Shown here: positions 34,546 through 43,731 of the stretch, piece after piece | Layout of the letters: each line of letters opens with the position of its first letter | Position numbering within the stretch: the stretch's first letter is position 1 | Assembly (NCBI RefSeq): GCF_000429765.1 | Contig: NZ_AUCM01000004.1 | Coordinates: 310,001-374,000, forward strand | Source of the DNA: Gemmobacter nectariphilus DSM 15620 | GTDB taxonomy: Bacteria > Pseudomonadota > Alphaproteobacteria > Rhodobacterales > Rhodobacteraceae | Direction: 5' to 3' | DNA: 64,000 bases | Translations under genes and position numbers: made by a program | The notes under the pieces: generated by a model | The model's database searches: none | What the model was told of the DNA's origin: nothing | What the model saw: only the letters and a program-made list of their open reading frames with translations

Positions 34546-34665
34546 GGGGTGTTACCTGCCTGTTACGTTCCCGTTACAGGGGCTAGACCCTGGCGCGGGC
34601 GCGGGCAAGGGGGCGGGCTGCCAACGATGCGACGACGCGAATGGGGTGTTGCCTGCCTGTTGCGA
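34544..34665. promoter_or_regulatory. GTTAC iterons and duplicated 25-bp sequence before the DMT transporter
   Basis: GTTAC occurs at 34551, 34562 and 34573, an exact 11-bp period, starting 6 bp upstream of the minus-strand start codon. The 25 bases at 34544-34568 recur at 34641-34665 with 22 matches, and there the pentamers read GTTGC, still 11 bp apart. Such phased iterations usually mark cooperative binding on one face of the helix; the binding protein is unknown. Confidence 0.45.
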
Positions 34666-34744
34666 TCCGGGGGTGCGTGTCAGGTCGGACAGGCCGTCAG
34701 GGGCTGCGGGGAAAACGGCCTGCGCTATCCGTCCCATCCGCTTT

Positions 34745-34803
34745 CATCACCTTGCCGAAAATACCCCACGGGGAGGTCTGGAGGGGTGTGAAACCCCTCC
34801 AGC
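34745..34803 (-). repeat. 59-bp dispersed repeat, copy 2 (inverted)
   Basis: Reverse complement of 3316-3374 with one mismatch. The 9-bp stem is at 34778-34786 and 34794-34802. It lies 26 bp after the guaD stop and reads in the direction of guaD, so it is placed like copy 1 after mraY and probably ends transcription. Confidence 0.85.
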
Positions 34804-34828
34804 GCCGGTCAACGGCGCCGCGCCTGTA

Positions 34829-36130
34829 TCAGCCCCCGACCCGGCGCCCGGCAATATAGGTCGCGGCAATCGCCCGGTCATCGCCCATCATGATGGTCGG
34901 GAACAGCGCCTGCCACAGATCTTCGGCGCGGCTGGTTGCCTGCGCGATGGCGGGGGTGGACTCCAGGTCGATCACCACCAGATCGGCCTCCATCCCCGGG
35001 GCGATAGTGCCGATGCGGTCGTCCATGCGCAGCGATTGCGCGGACCCTTGGGTGGCCAGCCACCATAGCTCGGCCGGATGCAGGGCGCGGCCTTTCAGCT
35101 GCCCGACCTCATAGGCCGCCGCCATGGTGCGCAGCATGGAAAACGACGACCCGCCCCCGGTGTCGGTGGCCAGCCCGATCCGGTGGCCCGCCGCCTTCAG
35201 CCCGCCCATGTCGAAGAGCCCCGAGCCGATGAAGGTGTTCGAGGTCGGGCAGTGGATCAGGCTGCAATCCATGTCCAGCAGCTTTGCCCGCTCGCGGTCC
35301 TCCAGCCAGATGGCATGGCCAAAGACCGCGCCAGGGCCGACCAGACCAAAGCGTTCATAAGTGTCCAGATAGTCGCGGTCGGTGGGGTAAAGGCCCTTGA
35401 CCCAGGCGATCTCGTCGGTCTGCTCGCTCAGGTGGGTCTGCATCAGGCAATCGGGGTTCGCGGCCCATAGCGCCCCCAGCGCCTCGAGCTGTTCAGGGGT
35501 CGAGGTGGGCGAGAACCGCGGCGTGATCACATAGGACAGCCGGTCGAGCTGATGCCATTTGGCGATCAGCCGGGCCGAGTCGTCATGGGCCGAGCGGGCG
35601 GTATCGCGCAGCCCTTCGGGCGCCGTGTCGCGGTCCATGCAGGTCTTGCCCGCCAGCACCCGCAGCCCGCGCGCCTGCGCCTGCTCAAAGAACGCATCCA
35701 CGCTGGCGGGGTGGATGGTGCAATAGCTGCACACGGTCGTCGTGCCGTTCGCCAGTGTCAGATCGAAATAGCGGCTGGCAATCGCAGCGGCATAGGCCGG
35801 ATCGGCAAAGCGCATTTCCTCGGGAAAGGTATAAAGGTTCAGCCAGTCGATCAGCCGCTTGCCCCAGCTGGCGATGATGGCGGTCTGCGGATAGTGGACA
35901 TGGGCGTCGATGAACCCGGCCGAAATGAGGTTCCGCCCGTGGCTGATGACGGGCACCTGCGGATGGGCCGCGCGCAGCCGGGCGGCCGGGCCGACCGCGC
36001 GGATCACGCCGCCCTCGACCAGCACCGCGCCATCGGTTTCGATCCGCGCCGCCGCGATCCCTTCGGCAAAGGGGTCTGCGGCAAAGCTCAGCACCTGTCC
36101 GGTCAGCAGTTGGGCCACGCAATTCTCCAT
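34829..36130 (-). CDS. guaD: Guanine deaminase
   Basis: The 433-residue amidohydrolase turns guanine into xanthine and ammonia. Zinc ligands are visible in FIDAHVHYPQ, QTHLSEQ and FGHAIWLED, with the catalytic aspartate in LATDTGGGSSFSM; CPTSN is the substrate-side loop typical of GuaD. Residues 1-60 form the small beta-sandwich domain. The ATG at 36130 gives MENCVAQLLTG; the frame extends further but the 41 extra residues are Arg-rich. It diverges from mgtE. Confidence 0.92.
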   Translation of the reverse strand: MENCVAQLLTGQVLSFAADPFAEGIAAARIETDGAVLVEGGVIRAVGPAARLRAAHPQVPVISHGRNLISAGFIDAHVHYPQTAIIASWGKRLIDWLNLYTFPEEMRFADPAYAAAIASRYFDLTLANGTTTVCSYCTIHPASVDAFFEQAQARGLRVLAGKTCMDRDTAPEGLRDTARSAHDDSARLIAKWHQLDRLSYVITPRFSPTSTPEQLEALGALWAANPDCLMQTHLSEQTDEIAWVKGLYPTDRDYLDTYERFGLVGPGAVFGHAIWLEDRERAKLLDMDCSLIHCPTSNTFIGSGLFDMGGLKAAGHRIGLATDTGGGSSFSMLRTMAAAYEVGQLKGRALHPAELWWLATQGSAQSLRMDDRIGTIAPGMEADLVVIDLESTPAIAQATSRAEDLWQALFPTIMMGDDRAIAATYIAGRRVGG

Positions 36131-36251
36131 CCAAGCAAGACGCGCCAGCCTAACCCCAATCGCGGCGCGGGTAAATTTCCCCGTTGCCCCTGTTTTCCCG
36201 AAACACCTTCGGGTAAGGTCGCCGCAATCCCGGCGAACAAGGAGGCGCGAC

Positions 36252-37622
36252 ATGTCGGACGATCCCGAAAGCCCGCGCGCCGCCCCCCCGCAAGAGGTGG
36301 TCGATGCTGTCCGCGAGGCGGTCGAGGCCGGGGATTCCGCCCTTCTTGTCGATCTGCTCGAGCCGCTTCACGCCGCTGACATCGCGGACATTCTGGAACA
36401 GATCCGCTCGGGCGAGCGGGCGGCCCTGCTCAAGCTGTGGGGCCGCGAGATCGACGGCGAGATCCTGTCGGAAATCGACGAGTCGATCCGCGAGGAGGTC
36501 ATCGAGAGCCTGGCCCCCGAGGTTCTGGCCGAGGCGGTGCGCGAGCTTGATTCCGACGATGTGGTCGACATTCTGGAAGACCTCGAGGAACCGGCGCAGG
36601 AACGCATTCTGGATGCGCTGGACCGCGACGACCGGGCGGCGGTCGAACAGTCGCTGTCCTATCCGGAATATTCCGCCGGCCGTCTGATGCAGCGCGAGGT
36701 GGTCTCGGCCCCGCTGCACTGGACGGTGGGCGAGGCCATCGACTTCCTGCGCGGCGAGGACTGGCTGCCCGACCAGTTCTATCATGTGATCCTGGTCGAT
36801 CCGCGCATGAAGCCGGCAGGCTATGTCACGCTGGGCCGCATCCTGTCGGCGCGTCGCGAGGTGAAGCTGTCCGAGATCGCCGAGGACAGTTTCCGCACCA
36901 TCGCCGCCACCGAGGCCGAGGCGGATGTGGCCTATATCTTCACCCAGTATCACCTGATCACCCTGCCGGTGGTCGATGAAGGCGGGCGGCTGGCCGGGGT
37001 GATCACCATCGACGACGCCATGTCGGTGCTGGACGAGGAGCACGAGGAAGACATGCTGCGCATGGCCGGCGTGGGCGAGGAAAGCTCGCTTTCGGACGGC
37101 GTGTGGGAAACCGTGCGCCAGCGCTTTCCCTGGCTGGCGGTCAATCTGGTCACGGCTAACGTGGCCGCCATGGTGATCGGGCTGTTCGAACATACCATCG
37201 TGATGATCGTCGCGCTGGCGGCGCTGATGCCGATTGTCGCCTCGATGGGCGGGAATGCGGGGACCCAATCGCTGACCGTCGCGGTGCGGGCGCTGGCGAC
37301 GCGCGATCTGACATCCTCGAACGCGACGCGGGTGATCTGGCGGGAACTGACGGTAGGCCTGTTGAACGGGCTGGGTTTTGCGCTGGTGATGGGGCTGGTC
37401 GCCTGGGCGTTCTATGGGCGCGATGTGCTGCTGGGGGCGGTGATCGGGGCGGCGATCATCGTCAACCTGACCATTGCGGCGCTGTCCGGGGTTCTGGTGC
37501 CGCTTTTGCTGCACCGGCTGAAGCTGGATCCGGCGCTGGCCTCGGGCACCTTTGTCACGACGATGACCGATGTGGTCGGCTTCTTTGCCTTTCTGGGGCT
37601 GGCCACGGTGGTGCTGCTGTGA
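36252..37622 (+). CDS. mgtE: Magnesium transporter MgtE
   Basis: The 456-residue protein has the MgtE layout: acidic N domain of helical repeats (residues 10-130, rich in DIADILEQ-like motifs), two CBS domains (about 140-255) that gate the channel by binding Mg2+, a plug helix, and five membrane helices (285-456) with the conserved MGGNAGTQSLTVAVRALA stretch. GGAG lies eight bases before the ATG. Its stop overlaps the next start by 4 bp, so the 5-FCL gene is translated from the same message. Confidence 0.95.
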   Translation: MSDDPESPRAAPPQEVVDAVREAVEAGDSALLVDLLEPLHAADIADILEQIRSGERAALLKLWGREIDGEILSEIDESIREEVIESLAPEVLAEAVRELDSDDVVDILEDLEEPAQERILDALDRDDRAAVEQSLSYPEYSAGRLMQREVVSAPLHWTVGEAIDFLRGEDWLPDQFYHVILVDPRMKPAGYVTLGRILSARREVKLSEIAEDSFRTIAATEAEADVAYIFTQYHLITLPVVDEGGRLAGVITIDDAMSVLDEEHEEDMLRMAGVGEESSLSDGVWETVRQRFPWLAVNLVTANVAAMVIGLFEHTIVMIVALAALMPIVASMGGNAGTQSLTVAVRALATRDLTSSNATRVIWRELTVGLLNGLGFALVMGLVAWAFYGRDVLLGAVIGAAIIVNLTIAALSGVLVPLLLHRLKLDPALASGTFVTTMTDVVGFFAFLGLATVVLL

Positions 37623-38215
37623 ACGCTGTCGTTGAAAAATCCGCGCTGCGCGAGGCGGCATTTGCCGCCCGCGCGCTTGCCCATGCCACCGGGCAGGGCA
37701 GGGCGACCGATCACCTGCTGGCGGCCCTCGCCCCACATCGTGGCAAGGTGCTGGCCGGCTATATGCCGATGCGGTCGGAAATCGACCCTTTGCCCGCCAT
37801 GGCGGCCTGGGATGGTCCGGTCTGCGTGCCGGTGGTCATCGCGCGGGGCCAGCCCTTGCGGTTTCGCGCCTGGACGCCCGGCAGCCGGATGGTCGAGGGC
37901 GCGTTCGGCGCGCTGATCCCCGAAAGCGGCGACTGGCTGGTGCCGCAGGTGCTGATCGTGCCGCTGGTCGCCTTTGATGCAAGGGGCTTCCGGCTGGGCT
38001 ATGGCGGGGGGTTCTATGACCGCACGCTGGAAGGGCTGCGCGCCACCGGCCCGGTGCCTGCGATCGGCTTTGCCTTTGCCGCCCAACAGGTCGATGCCGT
38101 GCCGATCGAGCCCACCGACCAGCCGCTTGACCTGATCGTGACCGAGGCCGGCGTGCTGCGGCCCGGGCCCGCCAAATCCTTGCCCGAACCTGCTGCTGGC
38201 CCCTGCCGTTCTTGA
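37619..38215 (+). CDS. 5-formyltetrahydrofolate cyclo-ligase
   Basis: A 198-residue enzyme that returns 5-formyl-THF to 5,10-methenyl-THF using ATP. It carries MRSEIDPLPAM and the ATP/Mg loop GFRLGYGGGFYDRTLEGL typical of the family (5-FCL/YgfA). It is coupled to mgtE by a 4-bp overlap; the pairing suits an Mg-ATP-dependent enzyme but is more likely a chance of gene order. A 50-bp gap separates it from the nfuA-like gene. Confidence 0.92.
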   Translation: MNAVVEKSALREAAFAARALAHATGQGRATDHLLAALAPHRGKVLAGYMPMRSEIDPLPAMAAWDGPVCVPVVIARGQPLRFRAWTPGSRMVEGAFGALIPESGDWLVPQVLIVPLVAFDARGFRLGYGGGFYDRTLEGLRATGPVPAIGFAFAAQQVDAVPIEPTDQPLDLIVTEAGVLRPGPAKSLPEPAAGPCRS

Positions 38216-38265
38216 CAGGATGGGGGGCGGGGCGCATATCCCCCTTAACCCCGGAGATTGCTGCC

Positions 38266-38823
38266 ATGTTCATCCAGACCGAAACCACCCCGAACCCCGC
38301 CACGCTGAAATTCCTGCCTGGTCAGGACGTGATGGCCGTGGGCACTGCCGATTTCCCGTCGGCCGATGCTGCGGCGCAATCGCCCCTTGCACGGCGGATC
38401 TTTGCCGTTGGCGGCGTGACCGGCGTGTTCCTTGGCAATGATTTCGTCACCGTGACCAAAGGGGCCGACGCGGCCTGGGAACATGTCAAGCCCGCGATCC
38501 TTGGCGCGATCATGGAACATTTCCAGTCCGGCCTGCCGGCGATCGAGGGCGAGGCCGAGGCCGCCCATGCCATCCACGAAGGCGAGGATGGCGAGATCGT
38601 CAAGCAGATCAAGGAGCTGCTGGACACCCGCGTGCGTCCTGCCGTGGCGCAAGATGGCGGCGACATCACCTTTCACGGCTTCGACCGCGGTGTCGTTTAT
38701 CTGCACATGAAGGGCGCCTGCGCCGGGTGCCCCTCGTCGACCCTGACGCTGAAGATGGGGATCGAGAACCTGCTGCGCCACTATATCCCGGAAGTGACCG
38801 AGGTTCGCCCGGTCGCTGCCTGA
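38266..38823 (+). CDS. NifU-family Fe-S scaffold protein (NfuA/Nfu-like)
   Basis: A 185-residue protein with an N-terminal Nfu domain (MFIQTETTPNPATLKFLPG) and a C-terminal NifU domain holding the cluster ligands CAGC in KGACAGCPSSTLTLKMGIE. It delivers Fe-S clusters to apo-proteins. The ATG at 38266 gives the conserved N-terminus; the frame before it is non-conserved. Three bases separate it from tsaB, so nfu-tsaB-rimI form one operon. Confidence 0.92.
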   Translation: MFIQTETTPNPATLKFLPGQDVMAVGTADFPSADAAAQSPLARRIFAVGGVTGVFLGNDFVTVTKGADAAWEHVKPAILGAIMEHFQSGLPAIEGEAEAAHAIHEGEDGEIVKQIKELLDTRVRPAVAQDGGDITFHGFDRGVVYLHMKGACAGCPSSTLTLKMGIENLLRHYIPEVTEVRPVAA

Positions 38824-38826
38824 CCC

Positions 38827-39498
38827 ATGGCACGATCGTATCTGGCCTTCGACACATCGGCCGCGCATTGCGCGGCCGCTTTCGTGCAGGATGGGGCGGT
38901 GGTCCTGGCGCGGACCGAACCCATGCAGCGCGGGCAGGCGGAACGGCTGATGCCGTTCCTGGCAGAGCTGCTGGCCGGGGCCGGGGCAGGCTGGAGCGAT
39001 CTGGCGGGGCTTGCTGTCGGGATCGGGCCGGGCAATTTCACCGGCGTGCGGATCGCGGTCGCCGCCGCGCGCGGGCTGGCGCTGGGGCTGGGGGTGCCGG
39101 CGATCGGCATCTCGACCTTCGAGTTGCTGCTGGACCCGCAGTCGGGGGCCGATCTGCTGATCACCCTCCCCGCCCCGCGCGATCAGATCTATGCACAGCG
39201 CTTTCGGGCCGGGGCAGCCGTGGGCACCCCCTGGTTGATCGACCTGGCCGAGGTGCCGGCCGATCTGGCCGCGGCGCCGCCTGCGGTGGTGCGCGGGCAC
39301 CGGGCGGGCGAGCTGGCCGATGTGCTGCGGGCACGGGCCGAAATCGTCGCCATTGACGATTACGCCCGCGCGCTGGGGCGGCGCGCGGCATGGCGGTTCG
39401 GCCAGCCGCTGGATGGCACGCGCCCCGCGCCGCTCTATGTCCGCCCGCCCGATGCGGCCCCCCCGGCCGATCCGCCCCCGGTGATCCTTGATGCCTGA
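38827..39498 (+). CDS. tsaB: tRNA threonylcarbamoyladenosine protein TsaB
   Basis: TsaB is the non-catalytic partner of TsaD in making t6A37 on tRNAs that read ANN codons. The 223-residue protein has the ASKHA N-terminal lobe: LAFDTSAAHCAAAFV, then GLAVGIGPGNFTGVRIAVAA. The second lobe is shortened and degenerate, as usual for TsaB. Its 3' end overlaps rimI by 11 bp, a common arrangement. Confidence 0.92.
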   Translation: MARSYLAFDTSAAHCAAAFVQDGAVVLARTEPMQRGQAERLMPFLAELLAGAGAGWSDLAGLAVGIGPGNFTGVRIAVAAARGLALGLGVPAIGISTFELLLDPQSGADLLITLPAPRDQIYAQRFRAGAAVGTPWLIDLAEVPADLAAAPPAVVRGHRAGELADVLRARAEIVAIDDYARALGRRAAWRFGQPLDGTRPAPLYVRPPDAAPPADPPPVILDA

Positions 39499-39919
39499 GA
39501 CGGATCGTCTGGCGGCGATCCATGCGGCCAGCTTCACCAACCCGCGCCCGTGGTCAGCCCAGGAGATGGCCAGCCTGCTGGCCATGCCCGGCAGCTTTCT
39601 GGCCGAGCGGCCGGGCGGCTTCGTGATGGGCCGCGCGGTGCTGGACGAGGCCGAATTGCTGACCATCGCCGTTGCCCCCGATCTGCGGCGGATGGGCACC
39701 GGCGCCGCGCTTCTGGCCGCGTTCGAGGCCGAGGCGCAGGCGCGCGGCGCGGCGCGGGCCTTTCTGGAGGTCGCGGCCGACAATGCCGCCGCCATCGCGC
39801 TTTATACCCGTGCCGGATGGCGCCCTTGCGGGCGGCGCAAGGGCTATTACCGGGATGGTCCGGGCGGGGCTGTGGATGCCCTGCTGCTGGAACGCACATT
39901 TGCGCAACCAATGGCTTAG
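39488..39919 (+). CDS. rimI: GNAT acetyltransferase, RimI-like
   Basis: A 143-residue GNAT enzyme of the RimI type, which acetylates the N-terminus of ribosomal protein S18. The acetyl-CoA loop is visible in APDLRRMGTGAALLAAFEAE and the C-terminal part has EVAADNAAAIALYTRAGW, typical for RimI. It overlaps tsaB by 11 bp. A hairpin at 39974-39991 follows. Confidence 0.88.
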   Translation: MMPETDRLAAIHAASFTNPRPWSAQEMASLLAMPGSFLAERPGGFVMGRAVLDEAELLTIAVAPDLRRMGTGAALLAAFEAEAQARGAARAFLEVAADNAAAIALYTRAGWRPCGRRKGYYRDGPGGAVDALLLERTFAQPMA

Positions 39920-39973
39920 CATCGGCATCTGTTGCGCCGCACCGCCGCAAGGCGCGCCAGATTCCTGTTGACC

Positions 39974-39991
39974 GCCGCAGCCGCCTGCGGC
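39974..39991 (+). terminator. Hairpin after rimI
   Basis: A perfect 7-bp stem GCCGCAG and CTGCGGC with a 4-base loop, 54 bp after the rimI stop and 80 bp before the ABC-transporter operon. No T-run follows, so it may also be part of the leader of the next operon. Confidence 0.4.
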
Positions 39992-40071
39992 TTGATGAGG
40001 CCTGATCCGCCAGAGATCGGACCGCCGAAAGGGCAGGCCCAACGCCCGCGGCCATAACCGGGAGATTCCGA

Positions 40072-41061
40072 ATGACCCTTATGCACAAATTCCTTGGCGC
40101 GACTGCTGCGCTGGCGCTGTCGGCGGGCGTGGCTGCGGCCGAACCCGCGCTGATCTATGATCTGGGCGGCAAGTTCGACAAATCCTTCAACGAGGCTGCC
40201 TTCAACGGCGCCCAGAAGTGGGTCAAGGAAGCCGGCGCCACCTACAAGGAACTGGAAATGCAATCCGCCGCCCAGCGGGTGCAGTTTGCGCGCCGCATGG
40301 CGGAATCGGGTGCCAACCCGATCGTGGTGATGGGCTTCCAGAACGAGGAAACGCTCAAGGAAGTGGCGCCGGATTACCCGGATACCTCGTTCGTGCTGAT
40401 TGACGCGGTGGTCGATCTGCCGAACGTGCGCTCGGTGATCTTTGCCGAACAGGAAGGCAGCTATCTGGTCGGCATGCTGGGCGCGATGGCGTCGAAGTCG
40501 GGCACCATCAGCTTTGTCGGCGGCATGGACATTCCGCTGATCACCGCCTTTGCCTGCGGCTATGCCCAGGGCGCCAAGGCCGTGAACCCGGATGCGAAAG
40601 TCATCGTGAACTACACCGGCGATACCCCGGCAGCCTGGAACGACCCGGTCAAGGGCGGCGAGATCGCCAAGGCGCAGATGAGCCAGGGCTCGGACGTGAT
40701 CTTTGCAGCCGCGGGCGGCACGGGCCTTGGTGTGCTGCAGGCGGCGGCGGATGGCGGCGTTCTGTCGATCGGCGTCGATTCGAACCAGAACCACCTGCAC
40801 CCGGGCAAGGTTCTGACCTCGATGCTGAAGCTGGTCGACAATGCGGTCTATCAGGCGTTCAAGGATGGCCCCGGCCTCAAGCCCGGCGTGGTCAAGATGG
40901 ATCTGGCCGCTGGCGGCGTCGGCTATGCGCTGGACGACAACAACAAGGATCTGATCTCTGACGACATGAAGGCCAAGGTCGAGGCGGCCAAGGCCGACAT
41001 CATCGCCGGCAAGATCATGGTGCACGATTACCGCACCGACAGCACCTGCCCGGCCTTCTGA
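40072..41061 (+). CDS. BMP-family ABC transporter substrate-binding protein
   Basis: The 329-residue periplasmic protein has a signal peptide (FLGATAALALSAGVAAA, cleaved before EPALIY) and the BMP/PnrA fold with GGKFDKSFNEAAFNGA at its start. There is no lipobox cysteine, so it is soluble in the periplasm. BMP proteins bind purine nucleosides or autoinducer-like ligands. It leads a four-gene transporter operon. GGGAG seven bases before 40072 supports this start; an internal ATG lies three codons on. Confidence 0.92.
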   Translation: MTLMHKFLGATAALALSAGVAAAEPALIYDLGGKFDKSFNEAAFNGAQKWVKEAGATYKELEMQSAAQRVQFARRMAESGANPIVVMGFQNEETLKEVAPDYPDTSFVLIDAVVDLPNVRSVIFAEQEGSYLVGMLGAMASKSGTISFVGGMDIPLITAFACGYAQGAKAVNPDAKVIVNYTGDTPAAWNDPVKGGEIAKAQMSQGSDVIFAAAGGTGLGVLQAAADGGVLSIGVDSNQNHLHPGKVLTSMLKLVDNAVYQAFKDGPGLKPGVVKMDLAAGGVGYALDDNNKDLISDDMKAKVEAAKADIIAGKIMVHDYRTDSTCPAF

Positions 41062-41068
41062 TCCGACG

Positions 41069-42643
41069 ATGGTCACGGGAACGCATACGGGGCGGCAGGC
41101 AACTGCCGCCTCGGTTTCGCCTTATGCGATCGAGCTGCGCGGCATTTCCAAGGCCTTTGGCCCCGTGCAGGCCAACAAGGACATCTCGATCCGCGTCAGG
41201 CGCGGAACGATCCACGGCATCATCGGCGAGAACGGGGCAGGAAAATCGACGCTGATGTCGATTCTCTATGGCTTCTACAAGGCCGATGCCGGCGAAATCC
41301 TGATCGGCGGCCAGCCGACCGCCATTCCCGACAGCCAGGCCGCGATCCGCGCCGGCATCGGCATGGTGTTCCAGCATTTCAAGCTGGTGCCGAACTTCAC
41401 CGTGCTGGAAAACGTCATCCTTGGCGCCGAAGAGGGCCGCCTGCTGCGCCCCTCGCTGGGCAAGGCGCGCGGCGTGCTGAAACAGCTGGCACAGGATTAC
41501 GAGCTTGAGGTCGATCCCGATGCGGTGGTCGAGGATCTGTCGGTCGGCCACCAGCAGCGGGTGGAAATCCTCAAGGCGCTGTATCGTCAGGCCGACATCC
41601 TGATCCTGGATGAGCCCACCGGCGTTCTGACCCCGGCCGAGGCCGACCATCTGTTCCGCATCCTGCGGGGCTTGCGCGATCAGGGCAAGACGGTGATCCT
41701 GATCACCCACAAGCTGCGCGAGATCATGGAGATCACCGACGAGGTCAGCGTGATGCGCCGCGGCACCATGGTGGCCACCGTCGACACATCCGCCACCAAC
41801 CCCGAGGCGCTGGCCGAGCTGATGGTGGGGCGCAAGGTGCTGTTGCGGGTCGACAAGGTGCCCGCAACCCCCGGCGCCCCGGTGCTCGAGGTCGAGAACC
41901 TGTCCGTCACCGACAGTGCGGGGGTGCAGCGGCTCAAGGGCATCTCGCTGACCGTGCGGGCCGGGGAAATCCTTGGCATTGCGGGTGTTGCGGGCAACGG
42001 GCAGACGGAACTCCTGCAGGTGCTGGGCGGCACGCAGCGCGGCACCGGCCGCGTTCGGCTGAACGGGCGCGATCTGCCGCTGTCCGGCGCAGGCTGTGAC
42101 GGTCAGTCGCGCCGCGCCTCGGGCATTGCGCATGTCCCCGAGGACCGGCACGAGGAGGGGCTGATCCTCGATTTCTCCGCCTGGGAAAACGTCGCCTTTG
42201 GCTATCACAACGCCCCGGAATACCAGAAGAATGCGTTGATGATGGACAATGACGCGCTGCGCCGCGACACTGAGGCCAAGATCGCCCGGTTCGACGTGCG
42301 CCCGGCCAATTGCTGGCTGCCGGCCAAGTCGTTCTCGGGGGGCAATCAGCAAAAGATCGTCGTCGCGCGCGAGATTGAGCGCAACCCCGATCTGCTGCTG
42401 GTCGGCCAGCCGACCCGAGGGGTCGATATCGGTGCCATCGAGTTCATCCACCAGCAGATCGTCGCGCTGCGCGATGCGGGCAAGGCGGTGCTGCTGGTTT
42501 CGGTCGAGCTGGACGAGATTCTGGGCCTTTCGGACCGCGTGGCGGTCATGTTTGACGGCCGCATCATGGGCGAGCGTCCGGCGGATGAAACCGACGAGCG
42601 CGAACTTGGCCTGATGATGGCCGGGATGGGGGGCACGCAATGA
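41069..42643 (+). CDS. ABC transporter ATP-binding protein (two NBDs, nucleoside/sugar type)
   Basis: The 524-residue protein has two nucleotide-binding domains. The first has Walker A GENGAGKST near residue 55, signature LSVGHQQR and LILDEPTGVLTP. The second has the degenerate Walker A GVAGNGQTEL, signature SGGNQQK and Walker B LLVGQPTRGVD, with Gln for the catalytic Glu, as usual for the RbsA/NupA type. It energises import by the two permeases that follow. It starts 7 bp after the binding-protein gene and overlaps the next by 4 bp. Confidence 0.92.
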   Translation: MVTGTHTGRQATAASVSPYAIELRGISKAFGPVQANKDISIRVRRGTIHGIIGENGAGKSTLMSILYGFYKADAGEILIGGQPTAIPDSQAAIRAGIGMVFQHFKLVPNFTVLENVILGAEEGRLLRPSLGKARGVLKQLAQDYELEVDPDAVVEDLSVGHQQRVEILKALYRQADILILDEPTGVLTPAEADHLFRILRGLRDQGKTVILITHKLREIMEITDEVSVMRRGTMVATVDTSATNPEALAELMVGRKVLLRVDKVPATPGAPVLEVENLSVTDSAGVQRLKGISLTVRAGEILGIAGVAGNGQTELLQVLGGTQRGTGRVRLNGRDLPLSGAGCDGQSRRASGIAHVPEDRHEEGLILDFSAWENVAFGYHNAPEYQKNALMMDNDALRRDTEAKIARFDVRPANCWLPAKSFSGGNQQKIVVAREIERNPDLLLVGQPTRGVDIGAIEFIHQQIVALRDAGKAVLLVSVELDEILGLSDRVAVMFDGRIMGERPADETDERELGLMMAGMGGTQ

Positions 42644-43731
42644 CCCGGATGCCACCATGGGCCGATGCGGTGATCGTGCCGCTGATCTCGCTGCTGATCG
42701 CATTCCTGGTCTCGGGTCTGGTGATCCTGGCCATCGGCGAGGATCCGGTGCGCGCCATGACCGTGATGGTCAAGGGCGCGCTGGGGTCCAGCTATGGCTG
42801 GGGCCATACGCTGTATTATGCCACCAACTTCGTCTTTACCGGGCTTGCGGTGGCGATCGCCTTTCATGCCGGGTTCTTCAACATCGGCGGCGAAGGTCAG
42901 GCCCTGCTGGGCGGGCTTGGCGTGGCGCTGGTGCTGCTGTTCATCCCGTGGCCGCACTGGTCGCTGGCGCTGATCGGCGCGACGGCGGGGGCGGCGGTGT
43001 TCGGCGCGGCCTGGGCGGCGATTCCGGCATGGCTGCGGGCCAAGCGCGGCAGCCATGAAGTGATCACCACGATCATGTTCAACTTCATCGCCTCGTCGCT
43101 GCTGGTCTATATCCTGGTCCATGTGCTGCGCCCGCAAGGCTCGCAGGACCCTGCCTCGCCGCGCTTTCCGGCCGAGGTCAAGCTGCCCCGGCTGGGCGCG
43201 CTGATGGACAGCATCGGGATTCCGTTCTCGAAAAGCGCACCGGCGAACATCACCCTGTTCCTGGCGATCGCGGCCTGTGTGCTGGTCTGGTTCATCTTGT
43301 GGCACACGCGGCTGGGCTATCAGATCCGCGCGCTTGGCAAGAAGGAAAAGGCCGCCGTCTATGCCGGGATCAGCCCGGTGCGCATCACCATGTATGCCAT
43401 GCTGATGTCGGGGGCGCTGGCCGGGCTGATGGCGGTGAACTCCACCATGGGCGAGGCGAACCGCCTGATCAACGGCGCTGCCGAGGGCGCCGGTTTCATC
43501 GGGATCGCCGTTGCTCTGATGGGGCGCAGCCATCCGCTTGGCGTGGCGCTGGCGGCTTTGCTGTTCGGCTTCCTCTATCAGGGCGGGGGCGAGCTCAGCC
43601 TTGAAACCTCGATCCCGCGCGATCTGGTGGTGGTCATCCAGGCGCTGGTGATCCTGTTCACCGGGGCGCTCGACAATATGGTGCGCTGGCCGGTCCAGCG
43701 GCTGTTCGCGGCTGCAAAAGGGGGCAAGTGA
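42640..43731 (+). CDS. ABC transporter permease 1 (nucleoside type)
   Basis: A 363-residue permease with about nine helices and the branched-chain/nucleoside permease domain (FHAGFFNIGGEGQALLGG, then YQIRALGKKEKAAVYAGIS). The last third has GFIGIAVALMGRSHPLG, typical for the NupB/P type. It overlaps both neighbours by 4 bp, so stoichiometric synthesis is expected. The substrate is a purine nucleoside by family, not by direct evidence. Confidence 0.91.
   Translation: MTRMPPWADAVIVPLISLLIAFLVSGLVILAIGEDPVRAMTVMVKGALGSSYGWGHTLYYATNFVFTGLAVAIAFHAGFFNIGGEGQALLGGLGVALVLLFIPWPHWSLALIGATAGAAVFGAAWAAIPAWLRAKRGSHEVITTIMFNFIASSLLVYILVHVLRPQGSQDPASPRFPAEVKLPRLGALMDSIGIPFSKSAPANITLFLAIAACVLVWFILWHTRLGYQIRALGKKEKAAVYAGISPVRITMYAMLMSGALAGLMAVNSTMGEANRLINGAAEGAGFIGIAVALMGRSHPLGVALAALLFGFLYQGGGELSLETSIPRDLVVVIQALVILFTGALDNMVRWPVQRLFAAAKGGK

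Noticed and set aside
3316-34803. Inversion between the two 59-bp repeats as the cause of the broken cell-wall cluster
   Set aside because: Inverting the segment would place the DMT transporter, not murD, after mraY, so it does not restore the usual cluster.
39920-40071. Structured leader before the nucleoside-type ABC operon, possibly a purine or xanthine riboswitch
   Set aside because: There is a hairpin, but I could not match it to a riboswitch consensus from memory; a covariance-model search would be decisive.
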